Shown in pieces: positions 55,332-63,477 of a DNA stretch of 64,000 nucleotides. Position numbers and translations under genes: made by a program. This stretch comes from Thermocrispum agreste DSM 44070. Lineage in GTDB: Bacteria > Actinomycetota > Actinomycetes > Mycobacteriales > Pseudonocardiaceae. Location: assembly GCF_000427905.1 (NCBI RefSeq), contig NZ_ATYX01000005.1, positions 1 through 64,000 of the forward strand, read 5' to 3'. The notes beneath the pieces were generated by a model. That model saw only the letters and a program-made list of their open reading frames with translations. It ran no database searches and was not told the DNA's origin. Each line of letters opens with the position of its first letter. Within the stretch, counting starts at the first letter, position 1.

Positions 55332-55627
55332 CTGCTCAACTCCGCTCCACGTCCGGCGCCTGACTCGTACCTGCCGCCACGAGTCGGACGCCATGGAATC
55401 ACTCGTCGGTGTAACCCCCGACGCGGGGTCCGATTCTTCCGACTCGTACCGGCGTCGGACAACTTGTGCCGGACCGCGGCCATGCCCACCTGGCGAATGC
55501 GCCATCCGGAGGCCACCGGGTGCCCTCGGTTCGTCCTGGCAGGACGACGTTCTCCGGGTTCCTCGACCCAGTCCGACGTATCCTGCGTCACATTTCCGCC
55601 GTATGCTGGGCCCCCTGGAGGGAAGTG

Positions 55628-56254
55628 GTGACGATGCCGGGCCTCGACACGAACGCTGCCGTGCTCGACGGGCCCGGCGTGCACGTCACCGCTGGTGACC
55701 ATCTCTGCGTCTTCTACCGCGGGCTGGCGGAACGCGACGAGATCCTGATCCCCTACCTGCGCCAGGGGCTGCTCAACGGCGACAAGTGCCTGTGCGTCGT
55801 CGACACCACCGAACCGGAAGCCGTGCTGGCCGCATTGGCGTCCGACATCGACATCACGACTTCGGTCGCCGATCGCACCCTCGACGTGCGGCGGTCGGCC
55901 GACACCTATCTGCGCGGTGGTGCGTTCTCCACCGAAGCGATGCTCGAGTTCTGGGACGAGGCCATCGGCGGAGCCTGTGCCCAGGGGTATGCCTTCACGC
56001 GTGCCGTCGGCGAGATGACGTGGTCACTCAGCGGCCAGCCGGGGGTGGACGAGCTCATCGCCTACGAGGCCGAGCTGAACCGGTTCCTCCCCCGCTACCC
56101 GCAAGCGATCCTGTGCCTGTACGACCTGGAGCGGTTCTCTGGCGAGGTGCTCATGGACGTGCTGAAGACCCATCCGAAGGTCATCCTCGGGGGCATGTTG
56201 CTGAGCAACCCGTACTACATCGACCCGGACGAGTTCCTGGCGGGGCGGCGGTGA
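55628..56254 (+). CDS. MEDS-domain sensory protein
   Basis: A 208-residue cytosolic protein made of one MEDS (DcmR-type sensory) domain. It has VTAGDHLCVFYRGLAERDEILIPYLRQGL near the start, DKCLCVVDTTEPEAVLAAL, MLEFWDEAIGGACAQGYAFTRAVGEMTWSL and a final YDLERFSGEVLMDVLKTHPKVI. The ligand is unknown. GTG 55628 follows GGAGGGA by 6 bases; ATG 55634 is a possible internal start. It is coupled to the PucR-type regulator by a GTGA overlap, so the pair is likely a two-protein switch, as in alkene-degradation loci of other actinobacteria (EtnR1/EtnR2, from memory). Confidence 0.85.
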   Translation: MTMPGLDTNAAVLDGPGVHVTAGDHLCVFYRGLAERDEILIPYLRQGLLNGDKCLCVVDTTEPEAVLAALASDIDITTSVADRTLDVRRSADTYLRGGAFSTEAMLEFWDEAIGGACAQGYAFTRAVGEMTWSLSGQPGVDELIAYEAELNRFLPRYPQAILCLYDLERFSGEVLMDVLKTHPKVILGGMLLSNPYYIDPDEFLAGRR

Positions 56255-57954
56255 GCTCGGCGGTCGTTCCGGCCCAGCGAGCGGAGTCGGACCTGGCGCT
56301 GCGGCATCAGCTGGCCAACATGCGCGGCCTGCTCATTCTGTCGATGCTGATGACCGAAAGCTGCGACGAGGAGCAGATCCTGCGCCTGGCGGCCAGCTCG
56401 GTGCCGTCGGTCGCACGCTGCCGGGCCGAAGGCGCCTACCTCATCGAAGGCACCTGGAAAGCCGTCCAGGCCGCCCTGTCGGATCCGGTAGCCCGGGAGG
56501 CGGTCACCACCCAGTTGGCGGCACTCGGCCGCAACGGCGGGCCGGTGCGTCTTCCCGGCCGTGCCTGGTCGTGGGCACTGCCGTTGGGCAGCGTCGGAAG
56601 CTTCGTCGGTTACCATCTGGTCAGCGCGGACGAAAAGGTGGACATACCCACCGAAGACGAGAAGTTCGTCTTGCACGCGCTCGCCCAGCAGACCGCCTCC
56701 GCGCTCGTCAACGCGCGAACGCACGCCAAGGAGCGGGCCACCGCCGCCGAGCTGCGCGCAGCGAACGAGAGCCTAGGGGCGACCGTGCAAGCGCTGAAAC
56801 GCACCACCCGCATCCACGAACGCTTCACCCAGGTGTCCCTGGCCGACGAAGGCAGGGACGGCATCGCGGCGGCGCTGCACGAACTGACCGGCTACCCGGT
56901 GGCGATCGAGGACCGCTACGGGAACCTGCAGTCCTGGGCCGGGCCGCATCGGCCGATCCCCTACCCCAAGGACCCGCCCGCACGGCGCGAACAGCTGCTC
57001 CGGCGCGCGCTGCGGGAAGGACGGCCGATCCGTGACGGCGGCAGGATGCTCGCGGTGGCCAGCCCGCGGCCGGACGTGATCGGAGTCGTCGCACTGATCG
57101 ACCCCAGCGCCACCGCAGGGGACCAGGAACTGCTGGCGCTGGAGTACGCGGGCACCGTGCTGGCCATGGAGCTGGTGCGGTTGCGCAGCCTGGCCGAGAC
57201 GGAGCTGCGGCTGCGGCGCGACCTGGTCGAGGAACTTCTGGCCGGCACCGACGAGGAAAGCGCGCTGGCGCGCGCCAGTGCCCTCTCCTACGACCTGGAA
57301 CGGCCGCACTGGGTGCTGGTGCTGGAAGGCCGGGGCAGAACGCAGGACGCCGACATGTTCTTCCACGCGGTGCGCCGCGCCATGCGTGCTTCCGCGGTGG
57401 GGTCGATGCTGGTCACCCGTGGTGACACCGTGGTGGTGCTGGCCGACCGGGAGGTGGACTGGGAAGCGTTCCGGGAGACGGTGCTGACCGAGCTCGGCGG
57501 CGGCCGGTGCCGGATCGGCATCGGGGGCCGGTGCGACCGGCCGAGCGAGTTCCCCCGCTCGTACCGGGAGGCCACCATCGCGCTGAAGATCCAGCGCAGC
57601 GCGCGCGGCCCGGACCAGGCGGTCAGCTACGACGATCTCGGGGTCTACCAGCTGCTCGGGGAGGTCGAGGATCCCGCCGTGGTGGAACGGCTGGTACGGC
57701 GCTGGCTGGGCGCGCTGATCGACTACGACGCCAAGCGGCACTCCGAACTGGTCGAGACCCTGAGCCAGTACCTGGAATGCGGCGGTGCGTACGACCGGGC
57801 TGCCACGGCGTTGTGCGTGCACCGGAGCACGTTGAAGTACCGGCTGCAACGCATCCGGGAGATCTCGGGGCTGGACCTGACCGATCCGGACACGCAGTTC
57901 AACCTGCAGCTGGCCACCCGCGCCTGGCGGACGCTGCGAGCCCTGCGGTCGTGA
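56251..57954 (+). CDS. GAF and PucR-type HTH transcriptional regulator (CdaR family)
   Basis: A 567-residue regulator. Residues about 35-170 look like a GAF domain (LGSVGSFVGYHLVSADEKVDIPTEDEKFVLHALAQQTASALVNAR). A coiled coil follows (about 172-205), then a GGDEF-like/CdaR middle region. The C-terminal PucR HTH_30 is VETLSQYLECGGAYDRAATALCVHRSTLKYRLQRIREISGLDLTDPDTQFNLQLATRAWR. It starts at GTG 56251 overlapping the MEDS stop. By architecture and partnership it resembles the EtnR2 activator of ethene/propene loci and probably activates the CoM-pathway genes to its right. Confidence 0.9.
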   Translation: MSSAVVPAQRAESDLALRHQLANMRGLLILSMLMTESCDEEQILRLAASSVPSVARCRAEGAYLIEGTWKAVQAALSDPVAREAVTTQLAALGRNGGPVRLPGRAWSWALPLGSVGSFVGYHLVSADEKVDIPTEDEKFVLHALAQQTASALVNARTHAKERATAAELRAANESLGATVQALKRTTRIHERFTQVSLADEGRDGIAAALHELTGYPVAIEDRYGNLQSWAGPHRPIPYPKDPPARREQLLRRALREGRPIRDGGRMLAVASPRPDVIGVVALIDPSATAGDQELLALEYAGTVLAMELVRLRSLAETELRLRRDLVEELLAGTDEESALARASALSYDLERPHWVLVLEGRGRTQDADMFFHAVRRAMRASAVGSMLVTRGDTVVVLADREVDWEAFRETVLTELGGGRCRIGIGGRCDRPSEFPRSYREATIALKIQRSARGPDQAVSYDDLGVYQLLGEVEDPAVVERLVRRWLGALIDYDAKRHSELVETLSQYLECGGAYDRAATALCVHRSTLKYRLQRIREISGLDLTDPDTQFNLQLATRAWRTLRALRS

Positions 57955-57977
57955 CCGGCCGACACCGCGGCCGCTGC

Positions 57978-58000
57978 GGGCGCGCAGGACGAACGCGCCC
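57978..58000. terminator. Hairpin between convergent regulator and aldehyde dehydrogenase genes
   Basis: Arms GGGCGCG (57978-57984) and CGCGCCC (57994-58000) enclose a 9-base loop, 24 bases after the regulator stop and upstream of the dehydrogenase stop on the other strand. Confidence 0.45.
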
Positions 58001-58063
58001 GGGGGCCGGCGGATCGAGACGCTGCCGCGGTCTCCCCCAGCCAGTCCTCCCGGCCGCGCAGCC

Positions 58064-59461
58064 TCACCGCCCGTAGCGGGCCCAGTGACGTGCGAACAGC
58101 TCCTCTTCGTCGATCGTGCGCGGCGGAATGGGCCGGGAAACCCAGGTCACGTTCACGAAGTGCCGGGCGTTGACGTTTTCCGTGGTGATGTTGCCGCCCC
58201 AGGTTCCGCAGCTGAGGCTGAGGGTGAACGGCAGCCCGTTGCGCGGGGAGCCTGCGCCTTCGTTGAGATTCTGATTGACCATCACGCGTGCGGTCTTCGT
58301 GCGCTCGGCCAGCAGCCGCACGTTCTCCTCCGAGGTGGAGTGGATGCCGCAGGTGTGCCCCAGGCCCTGGTACCCGGTGATGTCGTTCACCAACCGGATC
58401 GACTCGTCGATCCCGCCGCGGTAGCGGTACACCGCGAGCACCACCGACAGCTTCTCCCCGGAGAACGGGTACTCCGGTCCGGCCCCTTCCTCGGGCACCA
58501 TCAGAAACGTCGTTCCGTCCGGCACGGAGAATCCCGCCTTTTCGGCGATGACCGAGGCGGACTTGGCGACGACGTCCGGCCGGGGCACCGAGCTGCCTTC
58601 TTTCCACATCGCCTGTTGCAGAGCCGACTTCTCCTCCGCCGAGCACAGGTAGCCGCCACGCGCCAGCAACCGGTCCACGACCGGCTGGTACACGTCGTCG
58701 TGCAGCACGATCGCGTTGTCGGCCAGGCAGCTCGTGGCCCAGTCGAACGTCTTCGCCGCGACGATGGCGTCGGCTGCGTCGTCGAGGTCGGCCGTCTCGT
58801 CGACCACGTGGACCGCGTTGCCGACACCGACCCCGTAGGCCGGGGTGCCGGAACTGTACGCGGCCCGGACCATGCCTGCGCCTCCGGTCGCCACGACCAG
58901 GTCGGCCTGCCGCATCAGTTCCTGCGTCGCCTCCAGCGACGGCTCGGCCACCACCTGTACGAGGTCCGCGGGCGCACCGACCTGCTCGCACGCTTCCCGC
59001 ATGTACTTGACGACGGTCGCGGTCGTCTCGGCCGTGCGCGGATGCGGCGCGACGATGATGGCGTTGCATCCCTTCAACGCGAACAGCGTCTTCACCGGTG
59101 GCGTGGCGTCCGGTCCGGTCGTCGGGATCAGCGCGGCGACCACACCCACCGGCTTGGCGATCTTCGTCAGCCCGCGTTCGTGGTCTTCCTCGATCACCCC
59201 GACCGTGCGGACGTCGCGGATGTCCGACAGCACCCCCAGCACCCGGCGGTTGATCTTGGTGACCTTGTCCGCGTAGTTCCCGAAGCCACCCTCGTCCACC
59301 GCCAGCTTCGCCAGTGCTTCCGCGCGATCGGGCCGTGCCACCGCCCATGCCACGGCCGCGCACAAGTCGTCGACCTGTTCCTGGGTGTAGCCGGCGATCG
59401 CCTCCTGGGCCCGGCGCGCCCTCGTCACAAGCTCGGTCACTGTGTCGGTGCGTGAAGTCAT
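58064..59461 (-). CDS. CoA-acylating aldehyde dehydrogenase, sulfoacetaldehyde dehydrogenase (SauS)-like
   Basis: A 465-residue ALDH-superfamily enzyme of the acylating group. C245 (FDWATSCLADNAIV) is the catalytic Cys. The cofactor segment is KPVGVVAALIPTTGPDATPPVKTLFALKGCN, and the C-terminal LSLSCGTWGGNITTENVNARHFVN is shared with the SauS/EutE/AdhE group. SauS makes sulfoacetyl-CoA from sulfoacetaldehyde. Here, next to CoM-pathway genes, it may oxidise a sulfonated or short-chain aldehyde. It is divergent from the xecC-like gene (211-base gap) and convergent with the regulator. Confidence 0.85.
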   Translation of the reverse strand: MTSRTDTVTELVTRARRAQEAIAGYTQEQVDDLCAAVAWAVARPDRAEALAKLAVDEGGFGNYADKVTKINRRVLGVLSDIRDVRTVGVIEEDHERGLTKIAKPVGVVAALIPTTGPDATPPVKTLFALKGCNAIIVAPHPRTAETTATVVKYMREACEQVGAPADLVQVVAEPSLEATQELMRQADLVVATGGAGMVRAAYSSGTPAYGVGVGNAVHVVDETADLDDAADAIVAAKTFDWATSCLADNAIVLHDDVYQPVVDRLLARGGYLCSAEEKSALQQAMWKEGSSVPRPDVVAKSASVIAEKAGFSVPDGTTFLMVPEEGAGPEYPFSGEKLSVVLAVYRYRGGIDESIRLVNDITGYQGLGHTCGIHSTSEENVRLLAERTKTARVMVNQNLNEGAGSPRNGLPFTLSLSCGTWGGNITTENVNARHFVNVTWVSRPIPPRTIDEEELFARHWARYGR

Positions 59462-59672
59462 GGGTCAACCTTGACGCAGTTCGAGCCGGGGCGATTCGGC
59501 TTGCCGGGGCGAACTCGCGGCGCTTGCTTGCCCGCGTGGGACGTGCTGCCGCCGGCCACGGTCACCATGTCCTGAGCGGCCAACCGACGCCCGGACCCTT
59601 GCCCCGCTGGGCCGGAGCCAACGCCCGCGCGCGGCCCTAGTGTCGGGATCACGTTCAGGACCGACTCGGGCG

Positions 59673-61256
59673 GTGGCAGTGGTGGACATCAGGAACACGA
59701 AGCTGAACCTGGCCGCGTGGAACGAACTCATCGAGGCCAGCCTTGCGGACGAGAAGTCCGAGCCGATACTCAACATCGACGGCGACGCCGATCCGGTGTA
59801 CGACGCCATCTTCGTCGGCGGTGGCGCGGCCGGGCGCTTCGGCGCGGCCTATCTGAAGGCCATGGGCGGTCGGCCGTTGATCGTCGACGCCTGGCCGTTC
59901 CTTGGCGGGTCGTGTCCGCACCAGGCCTGCGTACCGCACCATCTGTTCTCCGAAGCCGCCGAGGAGCTCGACCGGATGCGCTGGTTCTCCGGGGAGATGT
60001 TCTTCCCGCCGTTCGATCCCGCCAGGGCGAGCATCCTGGAGATGGTCAAGGTCTTCCGCGCCGGCCGCAGCAGCGCGCATGCCTTCATGAACTGGCAGAC
60101 CAAGGAACAGCTCGAGGTCGAGTACGTCCTCAACGCGCGCGCGACGATCGTCGACCGCACCACGGTGGAGGCGGCCGGGCGGCGCTTCACCGCCCGCAAC
60201 CTGGTGCTGGCCATGGGTGCGCGCCCCACGAAACCCGACATTCCCGGCCTGGATGCGCACGGCGTCTACGACTTCGCCACGTTCGTGGAGGACATCGACT
60301 ACGAACCGACCAGCTGCGTGGTCATCGGCGGCAGCAAGGTGGCGATGGAGTACGGCTCGTTCTTCCAGGCCACCGGCTGCCCGACGACCATCGTGTCACG
60401 GTCACCGCTGATGCGCACCAAGAACCTGCATCACGTGGACGAAGACCTGCGGCGCTACGTCGTCGACGGCATGCGCAAGCGCGGCATCACCACCCTGGAA
60501 GGCGCGCAGCCCGTCGCGGTCCGCTCGAACGACGGCCACGTCAGCGGGGTGACCGTGCGGCTGGCCTCCGGGCGCGAGGTCGAGCTGGAGACCGACTTCG
60601 TCTTCCTGGCCACCGGCGAACGGCCGACCGTCGATCACGCCCGGGACGTCCTGGGCATCGAGGTCTCCGACACCGGTCGCGTGGTGGTGGACCGGAGCAT
60701 GCGCACCAGCGTGCCGGGGGTCTACGCGGTGGGAGACATGATCGACGGGCCGATGGAGATGTTCAAGGCCCGCAAGTCCGGCGTGACCGCGGCCCGCACC
60801 ATCATGGGCGAGCACTGCGAATTCGACTACTCGGAGTTCCCCGACTTCCTGCACACCACGTACGAGGTCACGTGGGTGGGGCTGAGCGAGGCCGAGGCGC
60901 GGGAACGCTACGACGACGTCATCATCATCCAGATGCCTCCCACCGTGGCGGAGCTGGACACCGTGAACCTGCCGCTGCCGTGCGCCGAGGGCACGATGCT
61001 GTATGCGTTCCGCAAGCCGGAGCTGTCCGGTTTCCAGAAGCTCGTGGTCGACGGCGCCTCCCGCAAGGTACTGGGCGCCCACCACGTCGGCTACGGGGCC
61101 AAGGACGCCTTCCAGTACCTCGACTACCTCATTCATCGCCCGGAGGGCCTGACCATCGACGAGCTGGGCTGGATGAACGAGCTGTTCCTCAACCCCGAGC
61201 ACTTCATCCAGCTGTCCCGGTTGCGCGCCGGCCGGAAGAGGCTGGAGAACCTGTGA
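59673..61256 (+). CDS. xecC: 2-Oxopropyl-CoM reductase, carboxylating (XecC-like)
   Basis: A 527-residue FAD/disulfide oxidoreductase. Xanthobacter 2-KPCC is 523 residues. N-terminal FAD binding is YDAIFVGGGAAGRFGAAYLKAMGG. The redox Cys pair is C81/C86 in GGSCPHQACVPHH with the intervening His. R55 and the KARKSG arginine match the CoM-sulfonate contacts. The C-terminal F505 and H510 in FLNPEHFIQLSRLRAG replace the His-Glu dyad of glutathione reductase, the special feature of 2-KPCC that favours CO2 capture. The enzyme cleaves 2-ketopropyl-CoM and carboxylates the product to acetoacetate with NADPH. GTG 59673 aligns with the Xanthobacter N terminus. Confidence 0.93.
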   Translation: MAVVDIRNTKLNLAAWNELIEASLADEKSEPILNIDGDADPVYDAIFVGGGAAGRFGAAYLKAMGGRPLIVDAWPFLGGSCPHQACVPHHLFSEAAEELDRMRWFSGEMFFPPFDPARASILEMVKVFRAGRSSAHAFMNWQTKEQLEVEYVLNARATIVDRTTVEAAGRRFTARNLVLAMGARPTKPDIPGLDAHGVYDFATFVEDIDYEPTSCVVIGGSKVAMEYGSFFQATGCPTTIVSRSPLMRTKNLHHVDEDLRRYVVDGMRKRGITTLEGAQPVAVRSNDGHVSGVTVRLASGREVELETDFVFLATGERPTVDHARDVLGIEVSDTGRVVVDRSMRTSVPGVYAVGDMIDGPMEMFKARKSGVTAARTIMGEHCEFDYSEFPDFLHTTYEVTWVGLSEAEARERYDDVIIIQMPPTVAELDTVNLPLPCAEGTMLYAFRKPELSGFQKLVVDGASRKVLGAHHVGYGAKDAFQYLDYLIHRPEGLTIDELGWMNELFLNPEHFIQLSRLRAGRKRLENL

Positions 61257-61999
61257 CCGCGCACGTGGCCGTGGTCACCGGCGGCGGGTCGGGCATCGGC
61301 GCAGCGATCTGCCGTCGGCTCGCCGCCGACGACTACACCGTTGCCGCGCTCGACGTCGACGCCGGCGCAGCCGAGAAGATCGTGAACCAGGTCGCCCCCG
61401 GCCGCGGGATCGCCGTCTACGCGGACGTGTCCGACCCGGAATCCGTCACCGCTGCGATCGACGGCGTCCTCGGCGAGTTCGGCCGCGTCGATCTGCTGGT
61501 CAACAACGCGGGCATCTCCGGCTCGGCCGAGGCCACGATCTGTCACACCACCCCGGTCGACGAGTGGGACCGGGTGATCGCGGTCAACGTGCGCGGGCCG
61601 TTCCTGTGCACCAAGGCAGTGCTGCCGTCGATGATCGAGCGCGGCTCCGGCCACATCGTGACGATCGCGTCGGTGGCCGGGCAGGTGGCGTTCCCGCAGC
61701 GGTGTGCCTACACCGCCTCGAAAGGCGCCGCGCTGATGTTCGCCAAGTCGATCGCGGTCGACTACGCATCAATGGGCATCCGTTCCAACGCGGTGTGCCC
61801 GGGGTTCGTACAGACCCCGATGACGCAGTGGCGCCTGGACGTCCCCGAACTGCGCCAGCGGGTGGAGAACGCGATTCCGCTGGGGCGCGTGGCACAGCCG
61901 GACGAGATCGCCGAAGCCGTCGCCCTGGTGGCCGATCCTCGGCTGCGCTATCTCACCGGGCACGCGTTGACCATCGATGGGGGCTGGACAGCGTTGTAG
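61253..61999 (+). CDS. xecD: (R)-2-hydroxypropyl-CoM dehydrogenase (XecD-like SDR)
   Basis: A 248-residue short-chain dehydrogenase: VAVVTGGGSGIGAAICRRL (NAD site), NNAGISG, and the S140/Y153/K157 catalytic triad. R150 (VAFPQRCAYTASK) and R194 (TPMTQWRLDVPELR) align with the two arginines that grip the CoM sulfonate in Xanthobacter R-HPCDH; S-HPCDH uses different residues. Overall similarity to XecD is strong, including a HTTPV..WDRVIAVNVRG region. It oxidises (R)-hydroxypropyl-CoM to 2-ketopropyl-CoM for the preceding enzyme. GTG 61253 overlaps the xecC stop. Its last 47 bases overlap the convergent lyase gene. Confidence 0.92.
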   Translation: MTAHVAVVTGGGSGIGAAICRRLAADDYTVAALDVDAGAAEKIVNQVAPGRGIAVYADVSDPESVTAAIDGVLGEFGRVDLLVNNAGISGSAEATICHTTPVDEWDRVIAVNVRGPFLCTKAVLPSMIERGSGHIVTIASVAGQVAFPQRCAYTASKGAALMFAKSIAVDYASMGIRSNAVCPGFVQTPMTQWRLDVPELRQRVENAIPLGRVAQPDEIAEAVALVADPRLRYLTGHALTIDGGWTAL

Positions 62000-63477
62000 C
62001 GCGCCGCACCAGCTCCTCCTCGGCCCGTCCGGTCCGCTCCCGCACGGCCCGGCGCCAACCCTCGCCGGCCTCCAGCCGGGAGGCCAGCCGCTCGGCGACG
62101 GCACGCACTTGGTCGGGGGCACTGCCGCCGAGCGCGTGCCTGCCGAGTGCGTTCCCCGCGGGGTCCATGGCTGCGGCTACCTCCTGGTCAGTCAGGTCGA
62201 GCGTGAGCCCGAGCGTCTGTGCGGCCTGCTCCAGGCCTGCGGGCTGCAGCGCGTCCTGTCCCGCTTCGACTGCCGCCGCCACGGCGCGGCCGACAAGCCG
62301 GTATGCGGTGCGGTAGTCGAGCCGGTGGTGCAACACCAGCCATTCGGCGAGATCCGCTGCCCCGGTGAAGTGGCTTCCCGCCGCCTCGAACAGCGCAGCT
62401 CGCCGCACCCGAAGCGTGTCCACCACCCTCGCTGCCAGGGACACCAGTTGCTGTGCCAGTTCGACGACGGCTGCCAGCTCGCCGGAGGAGCGCAGCCAGT
62501 TGTCCGTGCGGGCCGACGGCGTGCGCTGGTTGACCAGCAGCCCGGTTGTGCGTCCGATGAGCGTGTTCGCCCCGGAGCGGATCACCGCCAGCGCGTACGG
62601 ATTGCGTTTCTGGGGCAGCAGCACGGACGCCCGGCACAGCGAGGCGTCCAGTTCGACGTACCCGAAGCCGGGACTGGTGAAGATCTCCAGGTCTTCGGCG
62701 AGCCGGTCGGCGGTGGTCGCCGCCTGGGTGGCCGCCAGTGCGGCATCGGCCAGGCCGTCCACCGCCCACATCACGTCGCGCGTGTGCGGTCCGGGCGCGG
62801 CGAAGCCCAGCGCTCTGCACAGGCGGTCCCGGTCCAGCGGCACGCGGCTGCCCGCCACCCCGCCGACACCGGCGGGACAGAAGTCGAACCAGCGGTACGC
62901 GGCCTCCACCCGGTCCAGGTGGCGGGCGGCCTCGACGGCGAAACCGGCGAGGTAGTGCCCGAAGGTGGACGGCTGAGCCGGTTGCAGGTACGTCGTGTCG
63001 GCCCACACGGTGGCCGCTTCGTCCTCGGCACGCCGACGCAGCGCGGCCACGAAACCCGACACCGCTTCGTGCAGGGTCACCAGCCGTTCGCGCACGGCCA
63101 TCCGGAAGGCGATCCGGCCCGCTTCCCGCCTGGTTCGGCCGGTGTGCAGCCAGCCGGCGACTTTGCCCAACCGTCGTTCCAGTTCACGTTCGCGGCTGTT
63201 GTAGGCGTCGCCGTAGACGGCGTCGTAGGGGAATGCGTCGGCCGGGGTGCGGACGAACTCCAGCAGGACCCGCAGCAGTTCCGCCATGTCCGATGGGGGG
63301 GATGACCCCGACGTCGTGCAGCTCGAGCACGTGCGCCAGGTCCGCCAGGCCGAGCCCGCGATGCAGCAACGGCGCGTCGGCGAGTTCCGCCTGATACCCG
63401 GCCTCGACCAGTTCCGGAGCAGGCCCGGCGGCGATCCTGGTGTCGGCCCCGAGGTAGCCGTCCGGAGTGGTCGTCAT
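61953..63477 (-). CDS. Aspartase/fumarase-superfamily lyase, XcbC1/XcbD1-like (CoM biosynthesis), frameshifted in a G7 run
   Basis: The frame starts at ATG 63477 (MTTTPDGYLGADTRIAAGPAPEL, coupled to the upstream PLP gene by ATGA). It shifts near 63295-63301, where seven G occur on the plus strand. With six G, VIPP joins SDMAELLRVLLEF without a gap, giving about 508 residues. Downstream features are TVWADTTYLQPAQPSTFGHYL, VAGSRVPLDRDRL and the superfamily signature ASVLLPQKRNPYALAVIRSGAN with its conserved lysine. Bacterial CoM synthesis uses such lyases to form and use sulfoacrylate-type intermediates. It may instead be a plain argininosuccinate lyase paralogue. Confidence 0.75.
63295..63301. 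repeat. G7 homopolymer at the frameshift of the lyase gene
   Basis: Seven consecutive G (plus strand) lie exactly where the lyase reading frame breaks; six G would restore VIPPSDMAEL. Either a sequence error or a slippery, switchable tract. Confidence 0.7.

Noticed and set aside
58064-59461. Naming this a microcompartment EutE acetaldehyde dehydrogenase
   Set aside because: There are no shell proteins or ethanolamine/propanediol genes in the window and the C-terminal motif fits SauS-type enzymes as well, so only a family-level call is made.
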